Shown here one piece after another: positions 35,434-45,029 of a stretch of DNA of 64,000 nucleotides. The translations under genes were made by a program, and so were the position numbers. The DNA is taken from assembly GCA_958431225.1 (NCBI GenBank), contig OY288107.1:2197501-2261500 (forward strand). Direction: 5' to 3'. Each line of letters begins with the position of its first letter. Positions within the stretch are counted from its first letter, which is position 1. The notes beneath the pieces were generated by a model. The model ran no database searches, had not been told where the DNA came from, and worked only from the letters and a program-made list of their open reading frames with translations. The stretch comes from an uncultured Alphaproteobacteria bacterium. GTDB taxonomy: Bacteria > Pseudomonadota > Alphaproteobacteria > Puniceispirillales > UBA1172.

Positions 35434-36369
35434 TTAATGCGCCCCGCCTATTGTATAAAGCCATGCTATATAGCCTATATAACTTGCTAACATTATGCCT
35501 CCTGCTGATCTTGGTAAATGCTTTATTGTCAGTATGATAAACGCCACTCCTGCCACTATTCCTAAGGATAGCGGTATGTCAATGGTGCTTATTTGTTTGG
35601 CTACTGGTAGGGGGGTTATTAGGGCTGTTATGCCTAGTATGCTTAGGATATTGAATAGGGTGCTTCCCATTACGTTGCCTAGGATTACTTCGCTTTGTTT
35701 TTTGTAGGCGGCTACTATGGTGACGGCTAGTTCGGGGAGGGATGTGCCTAGTGCTACTAGGGATAGGCCTATCACTGCTTCGCTGATGCCTAGGTGTCTT
35801 GCTGTTGTGCTGGCGCCTTCTACTAGCCAATGCGCGCCTAGCACTAGCATGATTACTCCTACTAGGCTGATGATTATATCCATTGTTATGCTTTGATTCG
35901 CTGGGGGGATGTCTTCTTGGCTTGTTTGGCGTCCCCATAGGATGCAATAGGCTAGATAGGCGCATAATGCCCCTAGCATTGCTACCCCTTCCCACGTGCT
36001 AATGCTGCCATTGCTTGCAACCGCTAGCAGAATCACGCTTGCCCCCAAGGTTGCTAGGACGTCACGAATCATCGCGCTATCTTTGCATTGCGGGGCGGTG
36101 ATTAGTGCGCCTACGCCTAGAATCAGTAGGAAATTGGCTATATTACTGCCTACTACATTGCCTATGGCTATGTCGGGGCTGTTGCTGATGGCGGCATTTA
36201 CGGATACGAATAGTTCCGGCAGGGATGTGCCGAAACCTATGATGACCATGCCTACTAGCATTTTGGATAGCCCTAATCTTATGGCGATGCTGACGCTGGC
36301 GCGCACGACCCACTCGCCCCCTAGCACTAGCAAAACCACGCCCGCACCAATGGCTAATAACGACCCCAT
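35434..36369 (-). CDS. Calcium/sodium antiporter (CaCA family, YrbG-like)
   Basis: A hydrophobic inner-membrane protein of about 311 residues that exports Ca2+ in exchange for Na+ (K+ may take part in some members). Both alpha repeats are present: GTSLPE followed by GNVVGSN near residues 47-76, and GTSLPE followed by GNVMGST near 208-237. About ten membrane segments are visible, and length and internal two-fold symmetry fit the family. The ATG at 36369 lies 9 bases after AAGGA and starts directly at the first membrane segment. The ATG at 36378, three codons upstream, abuts the same site with no spacing. It lies 66 bases after the RTX gene and 133 bases before the giant gene, all on one strand. 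The context suggests it keeps cytosolic Ca2+ low while calcium-binding RTX proteins are made, which is an inference. Confidence 0.93.
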   Translation of the reverse strand: MGSLLAIGAGVVLLVLGGEWVVRASVSIAIRLGLSKMLVGMVIIGFGTSLPELFVSVNAAISNSPDIAIGNVVGSNIANFLLILGVGALITAPQCKDSAMIRDVLATLGASVILLAVASNGSISTWEGVAMLGALCAYLAYCILWGRQTSQEDIPPANQSITMDIIISLVGVIMLVLGAHWLVEGASTTARHLGISEAVIGLSLVALGTSLPELAVTIVAAYKKQSEVILGNVMGSTLFNILSILGITALITPLPVAKQISTIDIPLSLGIVAGVAFIILTIKHLPRSAGGIMLASYIGYIAWLYTIGGAH

Positions 36370-36435
36370 ATTGCCCATTCCTTCTTGTTAAAATCCGCGC
36401 CAACAATGGGCAAACTGCGCGCATTTTTCAAGCCA

Positions 36436-39400
36436 TTAAATAATTTGGAACATATCTATCGTCAGATTGCTGGCAAAATCTTCTAGCACCATCAGCATAA
36501 TGTCATTGGTTTCAGTGCCTTGGCTGTCATCTGCGCCGACAATTTTATAGATGATGGTGTTTTGGATAGAGCTACTATCGGTTGTGCTTGAAATACTTGT
36601 CGCATTTTTATGCTCTTTTGCCGTGCGAATCCCGGCGGCGGTTAGCAGAGCCGATAACGTGCTTTCACTGCCTCGTGCCGTGTCAATGCGGATGCGGTCG
36701 TTGTTGGTGCTGCCATTGCGGGTGAAATCGGTGACAATATCGGTATCGGTTGCTTGTGCGGCTAGGTCTAGGACAAAAACATCATCCCCTTGTGCGCCGG
36801 TGAGTGTATCTATATCTGCCCCGCCGGAAATTGTATCTACGTCCTCATTGCCACGGATTTTGTCATTGCCGGCATCGCCATAGATCGTATCAGCCCCGGT
36901 GCCGCCAAAGATTTCATCATCCCCTGCCCCGCCCCGCAGAATGTTATGCCCCCTTGAGCCATAAATTTTATCATCGCCACTGCCGGTGGTGATGTTATTG
37001 TCGCTCCCATCGCCATTGATCAACAAACGGAACATATCCAACGTTAGATCTTCGGTAAAATCTTCAAGCACCATGATGATGCTATCATCGCCCGTTGCGC
37101 TTGAAAATTTCGTATCGTAGATGAGCGTGTTATTGATTGCCATATCATCGGTTTTACTATCAATCCTGCCGATATTTTTTTGCGCGGTTGCTATGCGGAT
37201 GCCTAACACGGATTCTAACTCAGCTATCGTGGTAAGCCGCACCGCATTAGTGCCGTTGATTGCCGCCGTCAAGCCGATATGGTCTTGTTCGCCCGAACCT
37301 GCATCATGGGTGAAATCGCGCACGATATTGGCATTAGAGCCACTGCCCCTTATGTTGAAAATGTCAAAAACATCATTGCCACTATTGCCCTCAAGGGTAT
37401 TGATGCCGGCACCGCCTTCAATATCATCATGCCCCGCCCCGCCCACAATAATGTCATTGCCACTGCCTCCTTCTATATTGTCATTGCCGCTGCCTGCGTC
37501 TATGTTGTCATCGCCGGCACCGCCCTGTACGCGGTCATTGCCTGCCCCGCCAAATAGAATGTCATCGCCATTTTGTCCATCAACAACATCGCCGCTTGCC
37601 CCGCCATAGATGATATCATTGCCATCACCGCCATAGAGGATATCAAAATCAACACCGCCATAGATTTTGTCATCCCCGGCCTCGCCACGGATGGTATCAA
37701 CACCGCTTTCGCCATAGAGGATGTCATCCCCCGCCCCGCCTGAAATCGTATCATTGCCCGCCCCGCCATAGATGAGATCGGGGGCAGTGGTGGTTTGGCG
37801 AATCGTATCCCTGCCACTCGTGCCGTTGGTCGCCATCACGAACATATCCAGTGTCAGCGCATCAGTAAAATCTTCAAGCACCGCCAGCAAAATATCATCG
37901 CTCGTATCTGCATCACTGGCATTGGTGGCATAGATGAGCGTATTCTGCTCACGGCTATCGGTTCTTGAGCGCGCATCAAGGGGGTTCGTGTCGGATTTGA
38001 CAACACGCAGATTTGCCGTTGTTTTGAGTGCGTCAATAGTCGTAGGCGTGGTTGCATCCGCCGCTAGCGTCACCTGCAAGCGGTCGTATTCCCCATAAAA
38101 TGCGCTATGGACAAAATCCACGATTAGGTCGGCATCGGCATCAGTCGTGGCAGTGATATCAAGGTCAAATATATCATCACTTGCCCCGCCACTGATTCTA
38201 TCAAAGCCTGCCCCGCCTTTAAGAATGTCAGCACCGCCGCCGCCTTCAATGATATCATCCCCCGCCCCGCCTTCAATAGTGTCAGCACCGCCGCCGCCTA
38301 TGAGCGTATCCGCCCCGTCTGCGCCTTTGATGGTATCAATCCCGGAACCGCCATAGATGTAATCGCCATCCCCGCCGCCATCAAGCGTATCATGCCCATC
38401 ACCCCCATAGATGTTATCATCGCCAGCACCGCCGCGGATTGCATCGCTACCGCTACCGCCGTAAAGCCTATCAGCCCCCGCATCGCCCCCAATATCATCA
38501 CCGCCATGTTCGCCGTAGATGATGTCAGCCCCGCCGCCGCCGCTGATGGTGTCTTCGCCGTCGCCCCCGTGCATTACGTCATCGGTGCTTCCCCCGGTCA
38601 TGCTGTTATCTTGGGCGTTGCCGGTGATGGCGATTTGGATCGCATCTAGGGTTAAGGTGTCGGTGAAATCTTCCACCACCAATACCATCACATCATCATC
38701 GGTGCTAGCTGTGCCGTTGGTGTGGTAGAAAATGGTGTTTTTGACGCTTCGGCTGTCGGTTTTGGTGCTGACGTGGTCGGTGGTTTTATGTTCTTGGGTA
38801 ACCCGCAGATTGGCTTGGGTTAGCACTTCATCAAGCGTCCAGACTTGCGTGGTGTTGGCTTCAAGCACTATGCGTAGGCGGTCATATTCTCCGGTGCTGC
38901 TTCTACGGCGGAAATCGGCTAGAATATCGGTGTTTTCTGCGGAAGGCGCGGTATTTTCAACATAGTAAATATCACTCCCTTGGTCGCCATCAATGACATC
39001 AATGCCTAGTCCTCCACGCAGAATATCATTATCAAAGCCCCCAAAGATGCGGTCATTGCCTGCCCCGCCGGTGATGGTATCTGCGCCATTACTGCCGGAA
39101 ATGCGATCAGTACCCGCCCCGCCATCAATCCAATCGGCGCCTGCCCCGGCATAGATGCGGTCATTGCCCGCACCCCCATAAATCGTATCATCACCGCTAC
39201 TGCTTTGGATGCTGTCATTGCCGTTGCCGCCTTCAATATAGTCGCGCCCTGTGCCGGCGCGGATAGAATCATACCCATCTTCGCCATTGATATAGTTATC
39301 GCCGTCGCCGCCATCTATGGAATCGCTGTCGGCACCGCCAAAAATGACATCACGCCAAGCACCGCCATTGATCTCATCAACACCTGCCCCGCCATCTAGG

Positions 39401-40572
39401 TAATTCTCGCCGCCTTCGCCGCCGATTGTATCGCTCCCGCCCTCGCCATAGATGCGGTCATTGCCATAGCCACCCGCCAGATTATCCGTGCCAGCACCGC
39501 CATAAATCGTATCATCACCGCCCCTTGACGCACTGCCATCCCCGCGCACGATATCGGCATTGGCACTGCCATAGATGGTATTGTCCTGCCCATCGCCACT
39601 GATTTCAAAAACGAATAATTCGGTGGCTAGGGTGACGGACACATCTTCCAATACCAACAACAGCGCATCATTGCCGCCACTCGTGCGGGTGATGATGGTG
39701 TTGAGAATCGTTGCATCATCGGTGCTTGAGGTGAAATTGGGGGCGGTGGTATGTGCGGTTGCGAAAGTGATATCAGCCACCAAATCACGCGCACGGATGG
39801 TGCTAGTTGATTGTGCCACCACATCGGCATTCAAACTGATGCGCAAATTATCCATTTCGCCGGTGGTCTGATTGCGGGTGAAATCGGTGATGATATCCAC
39901 ACCGCTTGCGGAGGGCTCAGCGATTCTTAGGTAAAATGTATCATCCCCCGTGCCGCCATAGATGCGGTCAATGCCGGCATCGCCTTGCAATTCATCATTG
40001 CCTTCATTGCCTAGAATCACATCATTGCCACTACCGCCGGATATGAAATCATTGTTTTCGTTGCCATAGAGGGTATCATTGTCGCCGCCGCCTTCAATTT
40101 CATCACTGCCCGCACCGCCATAGATGGTATCATGCCCAACGCCGCCATAGATATGGTCGCGTTCCTCATCGCCATAGATGGTATCATGTCCGCTTCCGCC
40201 CATGATAAAATCTTCATCAGCACCGCCATAAATGAGGTCATGCCCCGCCTCGCCAAAGATATTATCGCGCCCTAACCCGCCATAGAGGCGGTCGTGACCA
40301 TCGCCGCCATAGATGTTATCCCAGCCATTATTGCCAAGAATCAAATCCTGCCCATCACCGCCATAGAGACTATCATCGCCTGAAAATCCTTGCAGATAAT
40401 CATGCCCACCGCCGGCATTGATATAGACGGCATTCGTGGTCGTGGTGATAAAATGTTCATTGGCATCGGTGCCAAAGGTGAAATACGCCCGCACATTGGA
40501 ATGGTAGGTGAAATCCAAAGCTGAAGGAAAATTGTTGAACCAAGAATTGTATATTGTGCCGAATGCAGTCAT
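36436..40572 (-). CDS. Five-module RTX calcium-binding protein (1,378 aa)
   Basis: Starts at ATG 40572 after AGGGGA and ends at TAA 36436. The N-terminus (MTAFGTIYNSWFNNFPS) is not a Sec signal. Five tandem modules end near residues 324, 648, 915, 1184 and 1378. Each has a block of nonapeptides (GGAGNDRIYGG, GGDGHDTLDGG), then a strand such as VFDIF or IFDLDI, then a [I/L]xDFxxxxxxGExDxLxI strand. It finishes with NTIIYxxxG...DDIMLMVLEDFTxxLTLDMF. The final copy is the C-terminus (SNLTIDMFQII). This layout resembles RTX proteins such as serralysins, where RTX rolls are followed by a C-terminal type I secretion domain, but here it occurs five times. No enzyme domain is visible. It shares module type and strand with the giant gene and is probably its exported companion. 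Confidence 0.92.
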   Translation of the reverse strand: MTAFGTIYNSWFNNFPSALDFTYHSNVRAYFTFGTDANEHFITTTTNAVYINAGGGHDYLQGFSGDDSLYGGDGQDLILGNNGWDNIYGGDGHDRLYGGLGRDNIFGEAGHDLIYGGADEDFIMGGSGHDTIYGDEERDHIYGGVGHDTIYGGAGSDEIEGGGDNDTLYGNENNDFISGGSGNDVILGNEGNDELQGDAGIDRIYGGTGDDTFYLRIAEPSASGVDIITDFTRNQTTGEMDNLRISLNADVVAQSTSTIRARDLVADITFATAHTTAPNFTSSTDDATILNTIITRTSGGNDALLLVLEDVSVTLATELFVFEISGDGQDNTIYGSANADIVRGDGSASRGGDDTIYGGAGTDNLAGGYGNDRIYGEGGSDTIGGEGGENYLDGGAGVDEINGGAWRDVIFGGADSDSIDGGDGDNYINGEDGYDSIRAGTGRDYIEGGNGNDSIQSSSGDDTIYGGAGNDRIYAGAGADWIDGGAGTDRISGSNGADTITGGAGNDRIFGGFDNDILRGGLGIDVIDGDQGSDIYYVENTAPSAENTDILADFRRRSSTGEYDRLRIVLEANTTQVWTLDEVLTQANLRVTQEHKTTDHVSTKTDSRSVKNTIFYHTNGTASTDDDVMVLVVEDFTDTLTLDAIQIAITGNAQDNSMTGGSTDDVMHGGDGEDTISGGGGADIIYGEHGGDDIGGDAGADRLYGGSGSDAIRGGAGDDNIYGGDGHDTLDGGGDGDYIYGGSGIDTIKGADGADTLIGGGGADTIEGGAGDDIIEGGGGADILKGGAGFDRISGGASDDIFDLDITATTDADADLIVDFVHSAFYGEYDRLQVTLAADATTPTTIDALKTTANLRVVKSDTNPLDARSRTDSREQNTLIYATNASDADTSDDILLAVLEDFTDALTLDMFVMATNGTSGRDTIRQTTTAPDLIYGGAGNDTISGGAGDDILYGESGVDTIRGEAGDDKIYGGVDFDILYGGDGNDIIYGGASGDVVDGQNGDDILFGGAGNDRVQGGAGDDNIDAGSGNDNIEGGSGNDIIVGGAGHDDIEGGAGINTLEGNSGNDVFDIFNIRGSGSNANIVRDFTHDAGSGEQDHIGLTAAINGTNAVRLTTIAELESVLGIRIATAQKNIGRIDSKTDDMAINNTLIYDTKFSSATGDDSIIMVLEDFTEDLTLDMFRLLINGDGSDNNITTGSGDDKIYGSRGHNILRGGAGDDEIFGGTGADTIYGDAGNDKIRGNEDVDTISGGADIDTLTGAQGDDVFVLDLAAQATDTDIVTDFTRNGSTNNDRIRIDTARGSESTLSALLTAAGIRTAKEHKNATSISSTTDSSSIQNTIIYKIVGADDSQGTETNDIMLMVLEDFASNLTIDMFQII

Positions 40573-40694
40573 GTTTAGTCCCCTGTTGTGTTTTATTGCG
40601 TGTTGGAGGGCAGTAAAACGCTTTTATCGGCGGGGTTCTATACCGCAAAAGCATAAATCGCATCATCAAAAAGGGGTATAACCTATTTTTCTGC

Positions 40695-40722
40695 TTGACA
40701 CGGCAAAAAACCCCTTTATAGT
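40695..40722 (+). promoter_or_regulatory. Strong sigma-70 promoter of the ABC importer operon
   Basis: TTGACA (40695-40700), a 16-base spacer and TATAGT (40717-40722) lie 40 bases before the ATG at 40763. The surrounding 190-base gap (40573-40762) also holds the divergent RTX gene's leader. For that gene I see only an isolated TATAGA (minus strand, 40642-40637) without a good -35 box. Confidence 0.75.
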
Positions 40723-40762
40723 TTTATGGCTACAACTGGATAAAACCTTGAGGGAGACAATT

Positions 40763-42427
40763 ATGACGCACGACAACACAACCATCCATCCTGCGGCAAA
40801 GATGTATGCCGAGGAATACCAAAATGGCGATATTGACCGCCGTGAATTCCTTGCACGCGCCACCGCATTAGGCGTTACGGCAACCGCCGCTTACGCGCTC
40901 ATCAATCTGGACGCTTCTGCCAAAGCCCAATCCGCTAATATCAAAAAAGGCGGGACTCTGCGTATGCAAATGGAAGTGCGCGCACCTAAAGACCCGCGCA
41001 CTTATGATTGGACGCAGATTGCTTTTTTCACTGCCGGCTGGCTTGAATATCTGGTGGAATACAATAATGACGGCTCTTTCGCCCCGGCTTTGCTGGCGAG
41101 TTGGAGCGTCAATGATGATGCTACCGAATATACGCTCAATGTGCGTAAAGGCGTCAAATGGAACAATGGCGATGATTTCACCGCCGAAGACGTCGCCCGC
41201 AACATTGAAGGCTGGTGCGATAAAGCCGTTGAGGGTAATTCCATGGCGGGACGCATGGCATCGCTGATTGATGAAGATTCGGGCAAAGCCGCACGTGGGG
41301 CGATTGAAGTGGTGGATAGCCATACGGTCAAACTCACCTGTAATGCCCCTGATATCACCATCATTCCTGGCATGGCGGATTATCCTGCCGCGATTACCCA
41401 TAAAGACCATGATGTTGATGATGTTGTCGGCACGGCTATCGGCACCGGTCCTTACCTACCCGAATCACTAGAAGTCGGCGTTAAAGGCGTGGTCGTCCGC
41501 AATGAAGGCTTTGATTGGTGGGGATATAGCGCGGGTAAAGACGCCTATCTTGACCGCATTGAGTTCATTGATTACGGCACCGACCCATCGGCTTGGGTTG
41601 CCGCGGCTGAGGCTGAGGAAATTGATGTTCTTTATGAAACCGTCGGCGATTATATTGAACTCTTTGAAGCACTTGGCTGGGTCAATTCTGAAATTGCTTC
41701 GGGGGCGACGATTGTTGTGCGTCCGAATCAGCAAACTGCCGATGCCAACGGCATGCTTCCTTTCAAAGATAAGCGGGTGCGTCAGGCGGTTGCTATGGCG
41801 GTGGATAACAAGGTTTGTTTGGAACTCGGCTATGCGAATCGTGGCTCGGTGGCACAAAACCACCATGCCGGGCCGATGCACCCCGAAACTGACCCCAATG
41901 TCGGACGGCTTCCGCATAACCCTGAAAAAGCCCGCGAATTGTTGCAAGAATCAGGCATGGCGGATTATGAATTTGAACTCCATTCCATTGATGATGATTG
42001 GCGCAGGAACACCACCGATGCGGTGGCGGCACAGTTGCGTGAGGCTGGGTTCAAAATCAAGCGTACGATTCTGCCGGGTTCAACTTTCTGGAATGATTGG
42101 GCGAAATATTCGTTCAGTTCAACCAACTGGAATCACCGCCCCCTAGCCACGCAAGTGTGGGGGCTGGCATATCGTTCGGGTGAGGCTTGGAACGAATTTG
42201 GCTGGGAAAATAAGGAATTTGACGCATTGCTAGCCGAAGCCAATTCCATTGCCGATGCCAACCAACGGCGTAAAGTCGCGGCGAAATGTCAGGCGCTGAT
42301 TGCCGAAGAAGGCGTCACCGTGCAACCTTACTGGCGGTCAATTTACCGCCATCACCGTGATAATGTGGTTTGTGATGTGCATATTGCGTATCTGCCGCAT
42401 ATCTCAAAATGGGGCTTCAAAGCCTAA
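40763..42427 (+). CDS. Tat-exported ABC solute-binding protein, family 5 (peptide/nickel/opine type)
   Basis: Periplasmic binding protein of about 554 residues that delivers solute to the permeases encoded next. The N-terminus has a twin-arginine signal, [16 protein letters not shown] (residues 25-40), and a likely cleavage site after ASAKAQ (~56). The mature part shows family-5 features: GGTLRMQ at its start, [34 protein letters not shown] and [12 protein letters not shown] 40763 is preferred over the in-frame TTG at 40748 because AGGGAG (40751-40756) sits 6 bases upstream. Family 5 carries oligopeptides, opines, sugars, metals and other solutes, and the ligand cannot be read from the sequence. 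Co-transcription with an FAH hydrolase hints at a carboxylic acid or its conjugate. Confidence 0.9.
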   Translation: MTHDNTTIHPAAKMYAEEYQNGDIDRREFLARATALGVTATAAYALINLDASAKAQSANIKKGGTLRMQMEVRAPKDPRTYDWTQIAFFTAGWLEYLVEYNNDGSFAPALLASWSVNDDATEYTLNVRKGVKWNNGDDFTAEDVARNIEGWCDKAVEGNSMAGRMASLIDEDSGKAARGAIEVVDSHTVKLTCNAPDITIIPGMADYPAAITHKDHDVDDVVGTAIGTGPYLPESLEVGVKGVVVRNEGFDWWGYSAGKDAYLDRIEFIDYGTDPSAWVAAAEAEEIDVLYETVGDYIELFEALGWVNSEIASGATIVVRPNQQTADANGMLPFKDKRVRQAVAMAVDNKVCLELGYANRGSVAQNHHAGPMHPETDPNVGRLPHNPEKARELLQESGMADYEFELHSIDDDWRRNTTDAVAAQLREAGFKIKRTILPGSTFWNDWAKYSFSSTNWNHRPLATQVWGLAYRSGEAWNEFGWENKEFDALLAEANSIADANQRRKVAAKCQALIAEEGVTVQPYWRSIYRHHRDNVVCDVHIAYLPHISKWGFKA

Positions 42428-42442
42428 ACAAGGACTTCCCCC

Positions 42443-42483
42443 GAGCCCGCGCGTAGATTTAGACGCGCGGGCTCATCTTTTTT
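42443..42483 (+). terminator. Intrinsic terminator between binding protein and permease genes
   Basis: A perfect 12-bp stem, GAGCCCGCGCGT (42443-42454) with ACGCGCGGGCTC (42463-42474), has an 8-base loop and is followed by ATCTTTTTT. It lies 16 bases after the solute-binding protein stop. In ABC operons such hairpins usually allow partial read-through, so the binding protein is made in excess over the membrane parts. The next gene has no other obvious promoter. Confidence 0.88.
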
Positions 42484-42507
42484 GGAGTTAGCTAACAGGC
42501 TAAAATA

Positions 42508-43554
42508 ATGGGAATTTTTATTTTAAGACGCATCGGAGTAATGATATTAACAGCATTGTGTCTGACTTTTATCGTATTTTTTCTGACAAATCTTTATCCA
42601 AATCTTGAAAAACTAGCCAAGAATCAAGGCAATTTCCGTATGAGCGACGAACAGGTCGCAACCTTCCTTGGCAATCGCGGCTATCTGCAACCTATGCCGA
42701 TTAAATATGGGCAGTGGCTAGGGGTTCTGCCCGGCTATAGCATTGTTGGCACCGACGGCAAATTGCGCGAAAAATGTAGCGGTGGGCGCGAGGTTGATGT
42801 GCCTTCGGGCAGGTATTGCGGGGTGTTGCAAGGCGATTGGGGCAACTCAACGGTGTTCAAAGACCGCGTATCATCGGTCATCAATACACGCCTGACTTTG
42901 ACGGGTTATTTGATGTTTTGGGTGTTGTTGTTGATGGTGCCGTTTGCTTTGCTGATCGGCGTGTTTGCCGGCATGCGCGAGGGCAGTAAATTGGATCGCT
43001 CGCTTTCAACATTTTCCATCACCACCACCGCCACGCCTGAATATGTATCGGGGGTGATTTTGATTGCTGTGTTTAGCTCATCGGCGGTGGGGTTGAAATG
43101 GTTCAAAGGCACGGCAACGAGTGCCATGGAATCGCCGAATTTTGAAAATTTCTTTCTGCCGGTTCTCACCATCGCGCTTTATGGCATGGGCTATATCGCG
43201 CGCATGACAAGGGCTTCTATGGCGGAGGTGATGACCGCGCAATATATCCGCACGGCTAGGCTCAAAGGCGTGACGTTCAAAAATATCGTCATCAAACACG
43301 CCCTCCGCAACGCCCTCATCGCGCCTTTCACGGTGATTATGTTGCAATTCCCGTGGCTGTTGAATGGCGTGGTCATTGTCGAAACTTTGTTTAATTATAA
43401 AGGCTTCGGCTGGTTATTGGTGCAGGCGGCGGGGAATAACGATATTGAGATGTTGCTTGGCGTGTCGGTGGTGTCGGTGGTGGTGGTGCTGGTAACGCAA
43501 CTCATTTCCGATATCGGCTATGTGTATTTGAACCCGCGAATCAAGGTCAGCTAA
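42508..43554 (+). CDS. ABC transporter permease, DppB/OppB type
   Basis: Inner-membrane permease of 348 residues for the importer. A first membrane helix (residues ~7-30) ends at LTNLYPN. A ~90-residue periplasmic insert follows, with NRGYLQPMPIKYGQWLGVL and two cysteines, as in many alphaproteobacterial DppB-like proteins. Five further helices and the permease coupling loop (TARLKGVTFKNIVIKHALRN, the EAA-type motif) complete it. The ribosome-binding site before ATG 42508 is weak. It follows the terminator-like hairpin, so its level probably depends on read-through. It pairs with the next gene as a heterodimeric channel. Confidence 0.9.
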   Translation: MGIFILRRIGVMILTALCLTFIVFFLTNLYPNLEKLAKNQGNFRMSDEQVATFLGNRGYLQPMPIKYGQWLGVLPGYSIVGTDGKLREKCSGGREVDVPSGRYCGVLQGDWGNSTVFKDRVSSVINTRLTLTGYLMFWVLLLMVPFALLIGVFAGMREGSKLDRSLSTFSITTTATPEYVSGVILIAVFSSSAVGLKWFKGTATSAMESPNFENFFLPVLTIALYGMGYIARMTRASMAEVMTAQYIRTARLKGVTFKNIVIKHALRNALIAPFTVIMLQFPWLLNGVVIVETLFNYKGFGWLLVQAAGNNDIEMLLGVSVVSVVVVLVTQLISDIGYVYLNPRIKVS

Positions 43555-43573
43555 GGTAGGGGAGGAAAGCATT

Positions 43574-45019
43574 ATGGATCCACTTAATTGGACTGGCGGT
43601 TTGGGCACGTTTCTTGACCCGATTTTATTCGTGTTAGTGCCGATTTTCGCGGTGTTGCTGGTGGCGAGGGTGATCGTTTCAGCCGTCTTACCCCCGCCCA
43701 CGATGCAAACCAACCCCGACGGCACATTAAAGGCGGTCAGTGGCGGTTTGCCGGTATTATTGCCTAGATTGTCCAACGGCGTTGGTTTGTTGCTGTTGGC
43801 GGTGGTGCTGGTCTATCTGTTGGGCGGGGCGGCGTTGGGGGCGAAAGCTGCGGGCATTATTGGCGGCATTAGCCATCAACTCGTCCCGGTTTGGGTATCC
43901 TTGGTGGTGCTATTTGTGGTGTCGTCATTCTATAAACGCCGATTAGGGCTTTATGGGAAGTTATTTGATTCCACCATCGGCATGATTGGTTTCGCTTTGG
44001 TGATGTTCTGGGTGTTTGTCGGGATTTACGCGCATTTTGATTTGCTGATTACCCACGACCCGCTGGTGCAGGTGTCGGGGATGAAAAATAAACCCCCGGG
44101 CATTCCCCTACGTGGGGCAGAATCTGGCGATTTTCACTGGTATTTATTAGGGGGGGATAACCTAGCCCGTGATGTGTTTAGCCGTGTGCTGGCGGGGGCG
44201 ACTGTGGTCATCACCATCGCGCCTTTGGCGACTTTGTTTGCGTTTATGGTGGGGATTACGCTCGGTTTGCCGGCGGGGTATTATGGCGGGAAACTAGATA
44301 CGGGGCTGTCGTTTTTATCCAATCTGCTCTTGGCTTTTCCGGTGATTTTGCTGTTTTATCTGCTGGTGACGCCTGAAATTGTGCAGACGGGATTGCCGCA
44401 ATATATGGCGGTGGTGTTGTTTTTCTTTCCGTTAGTTTTTAGCGGGTTGCTGATTCATTCGCGCTATCGTACGCAACCGCGTAAGAATGTCATCAGGCTG
44501 GGCTTCGTGTTGATTCCGATGTTTTTGCTTTATATGTCGGCGGTTAATGGTGCTAATACGAAAATTGATTTCTGGGTGTTGGATTTCTTTGATATCGCGC
44601 CGGGGATTCTGGTGGTGTTCGTGTCGGTGGTGTTTGTCAATTCGCCCACGGTGTTTCGTATTGTGCGGGGGCTGACGCTAGATATTAAAACCCGCGATTA
44701 TGTGGATGCCGCACAGACGCGGGGCGAGCGTCCTTGGTATATTATGCTGTGGGAGATTCTGCCGAATGCGCGGGGTCCGCTGATTGTGGATTTCTGTTTG
44801 CGGATTGGTTATACGACTATTTTGTTAGGGACATTGGGTTTCTTTGGGTTGGGCTTGCCGCCTGAAAGCCCTGATTGGGGTTCTACCATCAATGATGGGC
44901 GGAAATTGTTGTCAATTTACCTGCACCCTGCCCTGCCCCCGGCTTTTGCTTTGCTGACGATGGTTTTGGGCTTGAATCTGCTGGCGGATGGGTTGCGCGA
45001 AGAAAGCCTTAAGGACTGA
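43574..45019 (+). CDS. ABC transporter permease, DppC/OppC type, with extended N-terminus
   Basis: Second permease, 481 residues, preceded by GGAGGA seven bases before ATG 43574. Classic DppC proteins have about 300 residues. This one carries extra N-terminal membrane segments (residues ~10-35, ~70-90 and ~100-118) before the usual core. The core begins near residue 130 (IGMIGFALVMFWVFVG) and includes LLGGDNLARDVFSRVLAG, typical of DppC. The EAA-type loop reads AAQTRGERPWYIMLWEILPN, and the protein ends LNLLADGLREE. A loop insertion (ML.YMSAVNGANTK region) also lengthens the middle. It overlaps nothing and lies 19 bases after the first permease. Confidence 0.9.
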   Translation: MDPLNWTGGLGTFLDPILFVLVPIFAVLLVARVIVSAVLPPPTMQTNPDGTLKAVSGGLPVLLPRLSNGVGLLLLAVVLVYLLGGAALGAKAAGIIGGISHQLVPVWVSLVVLFVVSSFYKRRLGLYGKLFDSTIGMIGFALVMFWVFVGIYAHFDLLITHDPLVQVSGMKNKPPGIPLRGAESGDFHWYLLGGDNLARDVFSRVLAGATVVITIAPLATLFAFMVGITLGLPAGYYGGKLDTGLSFLSNLLLAFPVILLFYLLVTPEIVQTGLPQYMAVVLFFFPLVFSGLLIHSRYRTQPRKNVIRLGFVLIPMFLLYMSAVNGANTKIDFWVLDFFDIAPGILVVFVSVVFVNSPTVFRIVRGLTLDIKTRDYVDAAQTRGERPWYIMLWEILPNARGPLIVDFCLRIGYTTILLGTLGFFGLGLPPESPDWGSTINDGRKLLSIYLHPALPPAFALLTMVLGLNLLADGLREESLKD

Positions 45020-45029
45020 GGGGGATATT

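Noticed and set aside
36379..36435. CGCGC/GCGCG pairing followed by GATTTT after the RTX gene as a terminator
   Set aside because: The stem is only five base pairs with a long loop and a short T-run, and the antiporter follows closely in the same direction.
40748..40762. TTG start for the solute-binding protein
   Set aside because: The AGGGAG ribosome-binding site lies inside this extension, six bases before ATG 40763, so the ATG is the likely start.
42487..42496. Palindrome GTTAGCTAAC before the first permease
   Set aside because: It is only 10 bases long, occurs once and has no partner site, so an operator cannot be supported.
44988..45029. Upstream ATG for the fused ATPase
   Set aside because: It overlaps the permease C-terminus. 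ATG 45030 has a GAGGGGG site and starts just before the ABC domain.
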